A stretch of 64,000 nucleotides of DNA from a bacterium. Its GTDB lineage: Bacteria; Chloroflexota; Anaerolineae; Caldilineales; Caldilineaceae. Below, in pieces: positions 51,333-58,543 of this stretch. The notes beneath the pieces are model-generated. The model ran no database searches. It worked only from the letters and a program-made list of their open reading frames with translations, and was not told the origin of the DNA. Made by a program: the position numbers and the translations under genes. Each line of letters starts with the position of its first letter. Positions within the stretch are counted from its first letter, which is position 1. The DNA lies in contig WGMT01000047.1 of NCBI GenBank assembly GCA_016124945.1, positions 124,001 to 188,000 on the forward strand, given 5' to 3'.

Positions 51333-52532
51333 TTGCGTATCATCTTATATCTCGGCAAAGGTGGTGTGGGTAAGACCACGGTGGCGGCGGCGACGGCGCT
51401 GCGCAGCGCGCAGTTGGGCTATCGCACGCTGGTGGTGAGTACCGACATCGCCCACAGTTTGGCCGACAGCCTGGATCGTCCGCTGCAAAGCGAGCCGGTA
51501 GAGGTGGCGCCCAACCTCTTCGCCCAGGAGATCAACGTCCTCGACGAGGTGCGCAACCACTGGGGCAAGCTCCAGGCGTACATGGGCAACATGCTGCGCA
51601 AACAGGGGATGAGCAAGGCCATCGCCGAAGAAATGGCCATCATCCCCGGCATGGAAGAGATTGTGAGCCTGCTCCACATCTACCGCAACGCCTCGGCGGG
51701 CGACTTCGACCGTGTGGTGGTGGACGCTGCGCCTACCGGCGAAACCATGCGTCTACTCACCATGCCCGAAAGTTTTCAGTGGTATGTGGATCGCTTCTAC
51801 AGTTGGGGCGACACGGCGATGCGTTTCACCGGCGGCCTGTTGCGCAAGGTGATCCCTGATCGTGATGTGATGGCAGGTCTGCCCAAGCTGATCGACGACG
51901 TGAAGATGCTGCAAGGCATCCTCAGCAATCCCGACATCAGCAGCTACCGCATTGTGCTCAACCCCGAAAAGATGGTGGTGAAAGAGGGCGCCCGCGCCAT
52001 GACCTACCTCTCGCTCTTCAACTATCCCGTAGACGCCGCCATTGTCAACCGCGTACTGCCGGGGATCGTCTCACATGGCGTGGGTGAGGTGGAAGTGGTG
52101 GAGCCGAGCGCCGACGCCTACTTGCGCCAGCTTCAGTCGATCCAGGCGCGCTATCTGGGCGAGATCGAGCGAGATTTCTACCCACTGCCCATCTTCCGCA
52201 GCCGATGGTCGGGTGAGGAGATGGTGGGCATGGAGCGGCTGGCCGGGCTGGCTGTGGATCTCTTCGGCGACGCCGATCCGGGGCAGGTCTTCTTCCGTGG
52301 GCAGGCGCAGGCGATTGAAGAAGAGGGCAGCGACTACGTCCTCAAACTGCCGCTGCCACACGTGGAACTGGAGAAGGTGAAACTTACCAAGCGCGGTGAC
52401 GAACTCTTCATCACCATCGGCAACTTCAAACGCGAAATCTTGCTGCCCAGCGTCCTGGCGCAGCGCGACGCCGCCGGCGCGGTCTTCCGCCAGGGAGTAC
52501 TGCATGTGCGCTTCCCCGAACGGGCGGCGTAG
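51333..52532 (+). CDS. ArsA/Get3-family ATPase with C-terminal small-heat-shock-like domain
   Basis: A 399-residue protein that starts with TTG 51333; AAAGGA is eight bases upstream and the P-loop follows at the usual distance. The deviant Walker A GKGGVGKTT is at 8-16, switch I at STDIAHSLADSL and switch II VVVDAAPTGETMRLL. The last 85 residues (KLPLPHVELEKVKLTKRGDE, EILLPSVLAQRDAAGAVFRQ) are the ArsA_HSP20 domain seen in bacterial ArsA-like proteins. No arsB, arsR or arsD is nearby, so arsenite efflux is unlikely; a protein-targeting or chaperone role is possible. Confidence 0.9.
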   Translation: MRIILYLGKGGVGKTTVAAATALRSAQLGYRTLVVSTDIAHSLADSLDRPLQSEPVEVAPNLFAQEINVLDEVRNHWGKLQAYMGNMLRKQGMSKAIAEEMAIIPGMEEIVSLLHIYRNASAGDFDRVVVDAAPTGETMRLLTMPESFQWYVDRFYSWGDTAMRFTGGLLRKVIPDRDVMAGLPKLIDDVKMLQGILSNPDISSYRIVLNPEKMVVKEGARAMTYLSLFNYPVDAAIVNRVLPGIVSHGVGEVEVVEPSADAYLRQLQSIQARYLGEIERDFYPLPIFRSRWSGEEMVGMERLAGLAVDLFGDADPGQVFFRGQAQAIEEEGSDYVLKLPLPHVELEKVKLTKRGDELFITIGNFKREILLPSVLAQRDAAGAVFRQGVLHVRFPERAA

Positions 52533-52555
52533 ATACGGGATTTCCAATCTATCGA

Positions 52556-52652
52556 GAATAGAACGCGGATTAGGCGGATCGGGCAGATCAAGGCGGATTT
52601 TTCTGAAAAATCCGTTTAGATCCGCTCAATCCGCCCCATCCGCGTTCTATTC
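52556..52652. repeat. Iterated-word palindrome, GCGGATT family
   Basis: GAATAGAACGCGGATTAGGC on the left and GCCCCATCCGCGTTCTATTC on the right. An inner GGCGGATTTTTC / GAAAAATCCG pairing is also present. A one-armed AATCGCCTAATCTCCCAATC run follows at 52726-52765. Confidence 0.93.
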
Positions 52653-52782
52653 CAACAATCCATGTTGATCAAAATCCCCCTTTGCGGTTAGAGTATGGAC
52701 AGGAGATCCGCTTCACCCAACGGCAAACAATCGCCTAATCTCCCAATCGCTCAATCTCTTTCTGATTAAACCGAGGCACCCA

Positions 52783-53415
52783 ATGGGACTCTTAGATCTT
52801 TTAACCTTCGGCGCAGGGACAGTGGTGGGCAGCCAGATGGGGCTGCGCTACGCCAACTTGAAGCAGCCGCGACCCTTCCCGCGCCAGGCGGCGGCGCTGT
52901 TGGATCACAATTTGCGCCTGAAGTATCGAGAGCCGGTGCAGTCGTTGACACCCTTCGGCATCGCGCCTGGTTCCACCGTGCTCGATCTGGGCTGCGGCAC
53001 AGGTCTCTTTACCACAGAGATGGCGCGGCAGGTGGGCGCACAAGGACGTGTCCACGCCGTGGACATTCAAGAGGAGATGATCGACGCCACGCGTGCGCGT
53101 GTCACCGCGGCGGGGATGGCGCAACGGGTCTCGTTTCACCACAGCGGCGCCTACCGCCTGCCCCTGGAAAGCGCCAGTGTGGACATCGCCATCCTCATCG
53201 CCACGCTCAGCGAGATCCCCGATCGGCTGCTGGCGCTGGACGAACTGCGCCGTGTGATCAAACCCGGCGGTCGTATCGCTGTCAGCGAAGAGATGGCCCA
53301 CCCCGCCTACGTCCCCGCGCAGGTGACGCGCCGCTGGCTGCGCGCCGCCGGCTTCCGCTACGGTGGCGAACAGGGGACGCCGTTCTGTTACAGCCTGCTC
53401 TACTTCGCGGAGTAA
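52783..53415 (+). CDS. Class I SAM-dependent methyltransferase
   Basis: A 210-residue protein. Motif I is STVLDLGCGTGLFTTEMA, then VHAVDIQEEMIDATRARV and VDIAILIATLSEIPDRLLAL, LRRVIKPGGRIAVSEE: the Methyltransf_11/UbiE-like layout. A short hydrophobic N-terminus (LLDLLTFGAGTVVGSQMG) may sit at the membrane. Substrate unknown. Confidence 0.85.
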   Translation: MGLLDLLTFGAGTVVGSQMGLRYANLKQPRPFPRQAAALLDHNLRLKYREPVQSLTPFGIAPGSTVLDLGCGTGLFTTEMARQVGAQGRVHAVDIQEEMIDATRARVTAAGMAQRVSFHHSGAYRLPLESASVDIAILIATLSEIPDRLLALDELRRVIKPGGRIAVSEEMAHPAYVPAQVTRRWLRAAGFRYGGEQGTPFCYSLLYFAE

Positions 53416-53424
53416 GAACAGAAA

Positions 53425-53750
53425 AGAAGGACACGGATTGCACGGATTTAATGGATTTCTAGAAGGGGAGAAGAGTAACCGCAAAGGCGCAAAGGTCGCA
53501 AAGAGGAGAAAAGGGACACAGATTTTCAGGATTCAGAAAAATGAAAGATTTCCCATGCACTTATGATTCTCTTCTGGAATCTGTGTAAATCCGTGTAATC
53601 CGTGTCCTTTTCTCTTCTTTCCTCTTCTCTTTGCGACCTTTGCGCCTTTGCGGTAACGATTTGCCCCCTCTTCTGAAAATCCTTTTAAGCCGTGCAATCC
53701 GTGTCCTTCTTTTTCTCCCCTTTGCGACCTTTGCGCCTTTGCGGTAATTC
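53425..53750. repeat. Nested palindromes, about 325 bp, GGACACGGATT and GCGCAAAGGTCGCAAAG words
   Basis: This fills the 342-base gap between convergent genes. Outer arms: AAGAAGGACACGGATTGCAC (53425) with GTGCAATCCGTGTCCTTCTT (ending 53711). Inner arms: ACCGCAAAGGCGCAAAGGTC (53478) with its partner ending TTTGCGGT near 53655. A third CTTTGCGACCTTTGCGCCTT copy stands at 53721-53745. Short ORFs read through it (RKGAKVAKRRKG type) are not genes. Confidence 0.92.
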
Positions 53751-53757
53751 CTCTGGA

Positions 53758-56037
53758 TCACCCCTTATGCTCGTGCCGTGTGACAAGCAGTGTGTGTAGC
53801 GTCAGGATAATGTACTCGCGGTGGTGTTCGCCGAACTCATCCAGACGGGCGGCGCACTCCTGTAGAATCTGGCGCGAGGCGAGTTCGTAGCTGTCCAGCG
53901 GCAGCGCCGTGAGAAGCCGGCTGAGGCAGTGTGCGCCTTCGTCCAGTGCGGCACGGGCGAAGAGATCGGCGCATTCGTTGCACCGGGCAATCAGTGGGCC
54001 GCCTTTGCCGTCGTCGCGGGTGAGCTTGCGTTTGAGGTTGTTGATCTCCTGGGCGATGGCGGTGCCGGCGTCGGCGCGCACGCTGCGCAGCAGTTGAATG
54101 AAGTGATGCTCGTCGCCCACGATGCGCGCCAGGGTGAGGGCAAGCTCCATGCGCGCCCCTTCGTTGTTCGTCTTCGCCAGCAGATCCAACAGGATGGGCG
54201 TGGCTTCCCCCGCTTGTAGATTCCCCAGCGCCGAGGCGTAGGCCATCTGCAAGCCTTTGTCGGGTTCGGTGATGAGGCGTTCCAGCAGCACGGGGACAAT
54301 CTCGCGGTTCCCCAACGCGCCCAACGCCCGCGCACTGTGCGCCTGAATCGAGCGGTATTCGGAGTGAAGTGCTTCGCGCAGCGGCTCGTAGGCTTCGCTG
54401 TCGCCCATGCGGCCCAACGCCCAGGCAGCCACCACACTTAGTGCCAGTTCGCTGCCGTGCAGGATCTCGATGAGCGCGTCCCGTAGACGTGGCTCCGATG
54501 GCATGCGCGAGATGGAGACGATGGCCTCGAAGCGTACGTTGAAGCGTGGATCCTTGAGCACTTCCAGCAGTTCGTCCACAGCCAGGGGGCTGCGCGCCTC
54601 GCCCATGCGCTCGGTGACACGTACCGTGTCCTCTTCGCTGCGCGCCAGGTTGTAGCGGATCATAGACGTCATCGCCAGGAAGGGGTTGCCGCGGAAGAAG
54701 ATGCCGGCAAACTCGCCGATGCCCAGCGTCTCTTCGGCACGGATCGAGTTCATGATCACAATGCTGAGCAGCGGCAGCACAATGCCCAGCGCAAAGAGCG
54801 GAAAGTAGGCGTTGATCTCGAAGATCCAGAACTGTCCACTCAGGCCGAGGGCCAGAGTGAAGGCGAGGATCTGCCCGCCCACGATCTGGCTGATGCCGCC
54901 GGCAATGCCTGTCCACGCGTTGTAGAGTGCCATGTAGTCAGAACGTTTTTCGGTGGGCACCACGCTGACGTAGAGCAGGCGCGCCGATCCAATGCCCCAG
55001 CCCATGTCCGCGATCCCCTGGAAGAGCGCGATCCCTGCCGCAAAGTAGAGGCTTACCTCACTGTTCTGCGGCATCCCCAGCCAGAGCAGGGGCAACGAGA
55101 GCCGCAGCAGCAGCCCCCACAGCATAATCGGCTTGCTGCCGTAGCGATCCGCCACCCATCCCCACATGTAGCTCGAAAGTAGCCCACCCGCCAGCGTCCC
55201 AATCTGCAAGAGGACAATGCTGCTCTGCGCCAGCCCCACCTCTTCTTGCATAAAGAGTGGCACAAACGAAGCCAGCGGCACCGTGGCCAGGGTGAGGATG
55301 GCCACACCGAACAAGTAGCGTAGAAAGCTGGGATCGCGCAGCGCCACTGTCAGATCACGATGTTGTTTTTCGCTGACGCGGGCAGGTTCCGGCGCGCCGC
55401 CAGGGATGTAGGCCGACAGCCAGACTGAGATGAAGCCGCTGATCACGCCAAAACCGATCAACAGGATGAAGCCGTTTAACCCCGGCATCTGGCTAAGGAC
55501 GTAGCTGCCGCCGAAGATAGCCACAAAGCCTGCCAGCGAGGTGAAGACGTTGCTGGTGGCCGTGTACTTACCTCGCACCGAATTGGGCACGAATTCCTGC
55601 ACCCAGGGCAGGTTGGCCGTCATACCCACCGAGCGCAGTAGGGCGAAGGCCGCCACCGTACACGAAATGAAGATCAGCGTTGGGTCCTCGCCGAAGCGGC
55701 CGATGACCCACGGGATCGCCAGCATGAACGACGCCGCAATGCTGCGCAACGTCCAGAAGGTGAGGTAGGTGCGTTTGTAGCCGACACGGGCCACCCAGGG
55801 CGCCACGACCAGTGAGATCAGCCCCGAAAAGGGCAACAGCGATAGGACAAAACCCACCTGTCCTTTGCTCAGGCCCAGCTCATTCAAAAAGAGCACAAAG
55901 ACCGAGCCAAAGAAGGTGAATTGGACAAAAAAGGTGTTGGCTGCGTTGGCGGCAATCGACCAGGGCAACTTCTGAATTTTTTCGACGTTGGTCGGCCCTT
56001 GTGGGGGTGTAACTGCAACTGTCTGCGCGGAAGCCAT
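53758..56037 (-). CDS. MFS transporter fused to a C-terminal HEAT-repeat domain
   Basis: A 759-residue protein. Residues about 20-450 form a 12-helix major-facilitator domain (WSIAANAANTFFVQFTFFGS, loop APWVARVGYKRTY, second-half loop WGWVADRYGSKP). Residues about 480-700 are HEAT/PBS-lyase-like repeats (LEVLKDPRFNVRFEAIVSIS, AAWALGRMGDSEAYEPLREA, AHSARALGALGNREIVPVLL). A Cys-containing tail (ARCNECADLFARAAL) closes the protein. The cytoplasmic HEAT solenoid may recruit a partner or gate transport. Substrate unknown. Confidence 0.9.
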   Translation of the reverse strand: MASAQTVAVTPPQGPTNVEKIQKLPWSIAANAANTFFVQFTFFGSVFVLFLNELGLSKGQVGFVLSLLPFSGLISLVVAPWVARVGYKRTYLTFWTLRSIAASFMLAIPWVIGRFGEDPTLIFISCTVAAFALLRSVGMTANLPWVQEFVPNSVRGKYTATSNVFTSLAGFVAIFGGSYVLSQMPGLNGFILLIGFGVISGFISVWLSAYIPGGAPEPARVSEKQHRDLTVALRDPSFLRYLFGVAILTLATVPLASFVPLFMQEEVGLAQSSIVLLQIGTLAGGLLSSYMWGWVADRYGSKPIMLWGLLLRLSLPLLWLGMPQNSEVSLYFAAGIALFQGIADMGWGIGSARLLYVSVVPTEKRSDYMALYNAWTGIAGGISQIVGGQILAFTLALGLSGQFWIFEINAYFPLFALGIVLPLLSIVIMNSIRAEETLGIGEFAGIFFRGNPFLAMTSMIRYNLARSEEDTVRVTERMGEARSPLAVDELLEVLKDPRFNVRFEAIVSISRMPSEPRLRDALIEILHGSELALSVVAAWALGRMGDSEAYEPLREALHSEYRSIQAHSARALGALGNREIVPVLLERLITEPDKGLQMAYASALGNLQAGEATPILLDLLAKTNNEGARMELALTLARIVGDEHHFIQLLRSVRADAGTAIAQEINNLKRKLTRDDGKGGPLIARCNECADLFARAALDEGAHCLSRLLTALPLDSYELASRQILQECAARLDEFGEHHREYIILTLHTLLVTRHEHKG

Positions 56038-56263
56038 AGATTAATCCTCATGCGGATGTTGTGGAGTGGGGGGATTCAAACGTTTTGCTATAGTGCCATC
56101 GAACAGGCACGGGTGCAACCAATGGGAATGAATGATGAATGATGATCAGGGAGATGGCGCGCCGTTGGATTGGGGAACGGGATCGGCTGTGGTAGACTCG
56201 AACGTAGAATCACCTCGCTTGATCCCACAAAACCCAGTGATTCACAGTTGTAACGCGGAGTAG
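56038..56263. other. Divergent intergenic stretch without recognised gene
   Basis: Holds short GAATGATGAATGATGA words at 56129-56144 but no paired arm. Promoters of the MFS-HEAT and Gfo/Idh genes must lie here or in the adjoining dyad; none is clear. Confidence 0.4.
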
Positions 56264-56311
56264 GCATCCTCAGATGCTGGGTAGACCTGAATATGCCGCA
56301 TCTGAGGATGC
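56264..56311. promoter_or_regulatory. 14-bp inverted repeat upstream of a Gfo/Idh gene
   Basis: GCATCCTCAGATGC (56264-56277) and GCATCTGAGGATGC (56298-56311) are exact complements separated by 20 bases, centred about 80 bases before the ATG at 56369. Either a two-site operator or a hairpin in the leader. Confidence 0.7.
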
Positions 56312-56368
56312 TCTCTCCGCAGTTTCGCAAAAAATCGTGAACTACAAAAACTAGAAATGGAGTAGGAG

Positions 56369-57352
56369 ATGCAACCCGTTCGCTGGGGAATCCTGGGAAC
56401 CGGCAATATTGCCAACCAGTTCGCCAAGGGCCTCGCCGCTCTCGAAGACGCCGAACTGGTGGCGATTGGTTCACGTCGCGCAGAGAGCGCCCACCGTTTT
56501 GCCGATACCTACAACGTCCCCAATCGTCATAATTCTTACGAAGCCCTGGCCGCCGACCCCAATGTGGAGATCGTCTACGTGGCGACGCCCCACGTCTACC
56601 ACGCCGAGAACAGCCTGCTCTGCCTCGAAGCGGGCAAGGGTGTCCTTTGTGAGAAGCCTTTTACCCTCAACACCGCACAGGCGCGCAAAGTTATTGACTT
56701 TGCACGGCAACGACAGCTTTTCCTCATGGAAGCGGTGTGGGCGCGTTTTTTGCCCCACCTGGATGAGGCCATGCGCCTGGTGGCCGACGGCGCCATCGGC
56801 GATGTGACCATGCTTCAGGCCAACTTCGGCTTTCGTACCAGCGTCGACCCGGCCAGCCGTCTTTTCGACCCGGCGCTGGGCGGCGGTGCACTGCTTGATG
56901 TGGGCATCTATCCCGTTTACCTGGCGCACTTGCTCCTTGGCAAGCCGCAGGAGGTGCGATCGCTGGCCCATCTGGGGACCACCGGCGTGGACGAGCAGGC
57001 GGCCTTCCTCTTCGGCTACGAAGGCGGCGCCGTCGCTGTCCTCAGTACGGCGATTCGGGCCGATCTGCCCCACACCGCCGTCATCGCGGGGACGGCGGGC
57101 CGCATCGTCCTCAATGAACGTTGGTGGGCGCCGTCGAGTTTCACCTTGCAGCGCGACGGTCATGCTGAAGAGACGATCACGCCTGAGATCGTGGGCAACG
57201 GCTACAACTACGAAGCCGCCGAAGCTGGTCGTTGCCTGCGCGCCGGACTGCTCGAAAGCGAAAAACTCCCCCATCAACTCACCCTCGACGTCATGCTGTC
57301 TATGGACGCACTGCGGGCGGAGTGGGGGTTGAAATATCCGGGTGAGGAATGA
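56369..57352 (+). CDS. Gfo/Idh/MocA-family oxidoreductase
   Basis: A 327-residue protein. The nucleotide motif is WGILGTGNIANQFAKGL (6-22), the EKP motif VLCEKPFTLNTAQARKV, and the C-terminal substrate block GGGALLDVGIYPVYLAHLLL with a catalytic-type Asp/Tyr in place of the more common His. It resembles the dimeric dihydrodiol / D-xylose 1-dehydrogenase group. The aldo/keto reductase 143 bases downstream on the same strand may form a sugar-oxidation pair. Confidence 0.9.
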   Translation: MQPVRWGILGTGNIANQFAKGLAALEDAELVAIGSRRAESAHRFADTYNVPNRHNSYEALAADPNVEIVYVATPHVYHAENSLLCLEAGKGVLCEKPFTLNTAQARKVIDFARQRQLFLMEAVWARFLPHLDEAMRLVADGAIGDVTMLQANFGFRTSVDPASRLFDPALGGGALLDVGIYPVYLAHLLLGKPQEVRSLAHLGTTGVDEQAAFLFGYEGGAVAVLSTAIRADLPHTAVIAGTAGRIVLNERWWAPSSFTLQRDGHAEETITPEIVGNGYNYEAAEAGRCLRAGLLESEKLPHQLTLDVMLSMDALRAEWGLKYPGEE

Positions 57353-57365
57353 GAAGTGAAAGAAC

Positions 57366-57482
57366 GATGAATAAAGAATGGGTCGACGATTTTGGCGGTA
57401 CATTCGAGACCCAATTTCGTTGACCCAAACTGTTTTAGTTTTCACGATTGCACCTCTACCCAATCATCAATCTTCATTCATT
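57366..57482. repeat. Degenerate palindrome, GATGAATAAAGAATGGGT family
   Basis: ATGAATAAAGAATGGGTCGA on the left and ACCCAATCATCAATCTTCAT on the right pair imperfectly. It resembles the copies at 20175 and 39323 but has decayed. Confidence 0.65.
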
Positions 57483-57495
57483 TCTGGAGCCATTT

Positions 57496-58458
57496 ATGGA
57501 ATACGGTCACGTTACCGGGGTTGCCAAGCCGATTTCTCGCCTCGTGCAGGGGACGGTGATGCTGTTCGAGGACAAGATCGACGAAAATTTCGAGTTGCTT
57601 GATGCCATCTTCGATGCGGGGTGTACCACGTTTGACACGGCGCACGGCTACGGCGGTGGCCAATGTGAGCGGGTGTTGGGGCGCTGGCTTAAGGAGCGCA
57701 AGAACCGCGAGGATGTGGTGATCCTCACCAAAGGGGCGCACCACAACCGTGATCGCCAGCGCGTAACACCCTACGACATCACCGCCGACCTGCACGATTC
57801 GCTGGCCCGCTTGCAGGTGGATTTTGTGGATCTCTACCTGCTCCACCGCGACAACCCTGCTGTGCCGGTCGGCCCCATCGTAGAGGTGCTCAACGAGCAC
57901 CACAAAACGGGCAAGATCGGCGCGTTCGGCGGATCGAACTGGTCGCCGGCGCGTGTTGCCGAGGCCAACGCCTACGCCGCCGCGCATGGACTCAAACCCT
58001 TCGTGGCCAGCAGCCCCAACTTCAGCATGGCCGTGCAGAAAGAAGAACCGTGGGCCAACTGCCTGAGCATCAGTGGCCCCGACGCCGCAGACGACCGCGC
58101 CTGGTATGCAGAGCAGAAGATGCCGTTGTTTGTCTGGTCGAGCCTGGCCGGCGGCTTCCTCACCGGCCGTTTCCGTCGCCATAACCTGGCCGATTTCAGC
58201 GGCTACAACGATGAACTCGTGGTGCGCTGCTACTGCACCGAAGAGAACTTCCAACGTGTGGATCGTGCTGAAACATTGGGCAAAGAGAAGGGGCTCACGC
58301 TACCACAGGTGGCGCTGGCCTATGTCCTGAGTTACCCGGATCTTGATGTCTTTGCGTTGGTGGGGACTCGTACAGGTGACGAGTTCCGCGAAAACGTCCA
58401 CGCGGCACAGGTGAAACTGACTGCGGACGAAATCGCGTTCATTGACGGCGCAGCGTAA
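57496..58458 (+). CDS. Aldo/keto reductase
   Basis: A 320-residue protein from ATG 57496 (TGGAG upstream). Catalytic tetrad: Asp47 and Tyr52 (FDTAHGYGGG), Lys79 (VILTKGA) and His117 (YLLHRDN). The C-terminal cofactor stretch is FALVGTRTGDEFRENV. It belongs to the Tas/YghZ-like group. Substrate unknown; the preceding Gfo/Idh gene suggests a carbohydrate. Confidence 0.9.
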   Translation: MEYGHVTGVAKPISRLVQGTVMLFEDKIDENFELLDAIFDAGCTTFDTAHGYGGGQCERVLGRWLKERKNREDVVILTKGAHHNRDRQRVTPYDITADLHDSLARLQVDFVDLYLLHRDNPAVPVGPIVEVLNEHHKTGKIGAFGGSNWSPARVAEANAYAAAHGLKPFVASSPNFSMAVQKEEPWANCLSISGPDAADDRAWYAEQKMPLFVWSSLAGGFLTGRFRRHNLADFSGYNDELVVRCYCTEENFQRVDRAETLGKEKGLTLPQVALAYVLSYPDLDVFALVGTRTGDEFRENVHAAQVKLTADEIAFIDGAA

Positions 58459-58463
58459 AAAAG

Positions 58464-58503
58464 CGTAGTGCGTAGTGCGTGAACAAACGCACTACGCACT
58501 ACG
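58464..58503. repeat. Perfect 17-bp palindrome of CGTAGTG words between convergent genes
   Basis: CGTAGTGCGTAGTGCGT (58464-58480) and ACGCACTACGCACTACG (58487-58503) around GAACAA. Each arm is itself an 8-bp tandem repeat. It lies six bases after the aldo/keto reductase stop. Confidence 0.97.
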
Positions 58504-58543
58504 TCTGCAACAGCATACCCGTATACCGTACCTACACTGCGGG

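Noticed and set aside
51333..52532. Arsenite-efflux ATPase (arsA) annotation
   Set aside because: The fold is ArsA-like, but no arsB, arsD or arsR is nearby and the C-terminal HSP20-like domain points to the broader ArsA/Get3-like group.
53363..53761. Short ORFs with RKGAKVAKRRKG / RKGRKEKRKEEKRT sequences
   Set aside because: They are translations of the GCAAAGG-word palindromes, a common source of false genes.
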